A stretch of DNA of 64,000 nt from Paraburkholderia phenazinium (GTDB lineage Bacteria > Pseudomonadota > Gammaproteobacteria > Burkholderiales > Burkholderiaceae): positions 2,356,001-2,420,000 of the forward strand of contig NZ_FSRM01000002.1 of NCBI RefSeq assembly GCF_900141745.1, in the 5' to 3' direction. The notes beneath the pieces were generated by a model that ran no database searches, had not been told where the DNA came from, and saw nothing but the letters and a program-made list of their open reading frames with translations. Below are positions 63,142-64,000 of the stretch, piece by piece (the stretch's first letter is position 1; every line of letters begins with the position of its first letter). A program made the translations under genes and the position numbers.

Positions 63142-63798
63142 CTACTTATAGTATTTTTCCGCGAATTCGACCGCGCTGAGTTCGCGGAAATCGGCCAGTG
63201 CGCCGTCGATCTGCGCCGCACTCCAGTCCCACCAGGCGATCTGCTGCAAGCGCTCCGCAGTCTGCTCGTCCACGCGAAAGCGCAGTACGCGCGCCGGTAC
63301 GCCTACGACGATCGCGAACGGCGGCACGTCTTTGGTGACGACGGCGCCCGAGCCGATTGCCGCACCGGTGCCGATCTTCACGCCCGGCATGACGATGGCA
63401 TCGTGGCCGATCCACACGTCATGACCGATTTCCACGCAGTCCTGTGCGCGCCATTCAAAAATGCTGGCGTCGTCGTCAAGCGACAAGCCGTAGGAGCGTG
63501 AGCGATACGTGAAGTGATGGAGCGTCGCGCGCCATGCCGGGTGGTTCGGCGGGTTGATACGCACGCCCGTAGCGATATTTGCGAACTTGCCGATATGGGC
63601 ATGGGCGATCTGGTTGTCTCCCATCGCATAACCGTAGTCGCCCAGCACCGATTGCGCCACATGGCTACGCGGTCCGAGATAGGTGTAGCGGCCGAAGTCG
63701 CTGGCGCCCACCAGCGCCGTAGGGTGGATGTCCGGCTCTTCCGTCAAGGGACGGCCTAGCGTCCACGGGTCGGCTCCGACGCCATGATTGATCAGCAT
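63142..63798 (-). CDS. hexapeptide-repeat acetyltransferase of the phosphonate cluster
   Basis: A 218-residue left-handed beta-helix protein with repeats of the type [45 protein letters not shown] and the active-site-type loop PPNHPAW. TIGR03308-like phosphonate metabolism transferases have the same layout and often sit in phn operons. The next gene upstream on this strand is phnE-like, 43 bp away. The acceptor is unknown. The start ATG 63798 has only a weak ribosome site but no better in-frame start is near. Confidence 0.82.
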   Translation of the reverse strand: MLINHGVGADPWTLGRPLTEEPDIHPTALVGASDFGRYTYLGPRSHVAQSVLGDYGYAMGDNQIAHAHIGKFANIATGVRINPPNHPAWRATLHHFTYRSRSYGLSLDDDASIFEWRAQDCVEIGHDVWIGHDAIVMPGVKIGTGAAIGSGAVVTKDVPPFAIVVGVPARVLRFRVDEQTAERLQQIAWWDWSAAQIDGALADFRELSAVEFAEKYYK

Positions 63799-63840
63799 GC
63801 GAATTCTCGTGACTCGATAAGGAGGGGAAGCCGTCGCAGG

Positions 63841-64000
63841 TTAGGCGACCAGACCGCGCAGATAGGCCGATGCGCGTTCGGCGCATGCTACCAGCACAAA
63901 CGTAGCGATCAACAGGAACGACACCGTCTGGTACTGGAACAGGTTCATGGCGGTCAACAACTGGAAGCCGATGCCACCTGCGCCCACGAAGCCGAGCACC
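63841..64000 (-). CDS. phnE: phosphonate ABC transporter permease (PhnE-like), C-terminal end
   Basis: Only the last 52 residues are in the window. They read GFVGAGGIGFQLLTAMNLFQ, then YQTVSFLLIATFVLVACAE and a stop at 63841. The GAGGIGFxL..MxLFQYQ pattern is characteristic of PhnE permeases, which import phosphonates or phosphite with PhnC and PhnD. The gene continues beyond the right edge. It and the acetyltransferase downstream are probably in one operon. Confidence 0.85.
   Translation of the reverse strand, partial: VLGFVGAGGIGFQLLTAMNLFQYQTVSFLLIATFVLVACAERASAYLRGLVA

Overview
The window is a GC-rich chromosomal segment from a Burkholderia-like betaproteobacterium, most likely Paraburkholderia or a close relative. 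The call rests on gene content and style: many LysR regulators, ACS-family sugar-acid transporters, an OmpC-type trimeric porin, frequent GTG/TTG starts and short ATGA/GTGA operon overlaps. No rRNA, tRNA, CRISPR array, prophage or intact insertion sequence was seen. Both ends cut through genes: a sulfonate/nitrate-type ABC binding protein on the left and a PhnE-like phosphonate permease on the right.

Region 1 (1-4.7 kb): a TauD-family dioxygenase and its binding protein face a YheO/DauR-type PAS-HTH regulator and a threonine-synthase-like PLP enzyme, followed by a stand-alone phoU.

Region 2 (4.7-19.1 kb) is a sugar-acid catabolic island: SMP-30 lactonase, two paralogous ACS transporters, a 2-hydroxyacid dehydrogenase, an IlvD/Edd dehydratase, a GntR regulator, a uronate dehydrogenase, a LacI regulator, a UxaA/GarD dehydratase, a cupin, a YqhD aldehyde reductase and a beta-hydroxyacid dehydrogenase. 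Five copies of a 12-bp LacI-type operator tie three of its promoters together. Two promoters carry the same two-operator layout (about 97 bp apart, with the promoter between), and the third replaces the second operator with a different palindrome. The enzymes fit oxidation of a uronate to an aldarate followed by dehydration, but no terminal aldolase or decarboxylating dehydratase is present.

Region 3 (19-36 kb): cupins, LysR regulators, two MFS carriers, SDRs, a diheme cytochrome c, an RraA-like/SDR pair with a divergent LysR, an ankyrin-repeat gene remnant, and a complete RND efflux operon with overlapping genes.

Region 4 (36-43.4 kb): a D-threonate-type operon (DeoR regulator divergent from kdgT-dtnK-pdxA2) with three 17-bp operator repeats, followed by a second-copy-type LptD.

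Region 5 (43-53.3 kb): porin, LysE exporter, an EAL phosphodiesterase with a C-terminal Cache-like domain, a membrane GGDEF cyclase, a RibD-type reductase, an MFS carrier, and a hipBA toxin-antitoxin operon. The hipBA control region contains four 16-bp operators at an exact 27-bp period.

Region 6 (53-64 kb): MFS carrier, two LysRs, tautomerase, SDR, methylmalonate-semialdehyde dehydrogenase, a TonB-dependent siderophore receptor divergent from a DUF1571-like protein across a Fur-box-like palindrome, and the end of a phosphonate operon.
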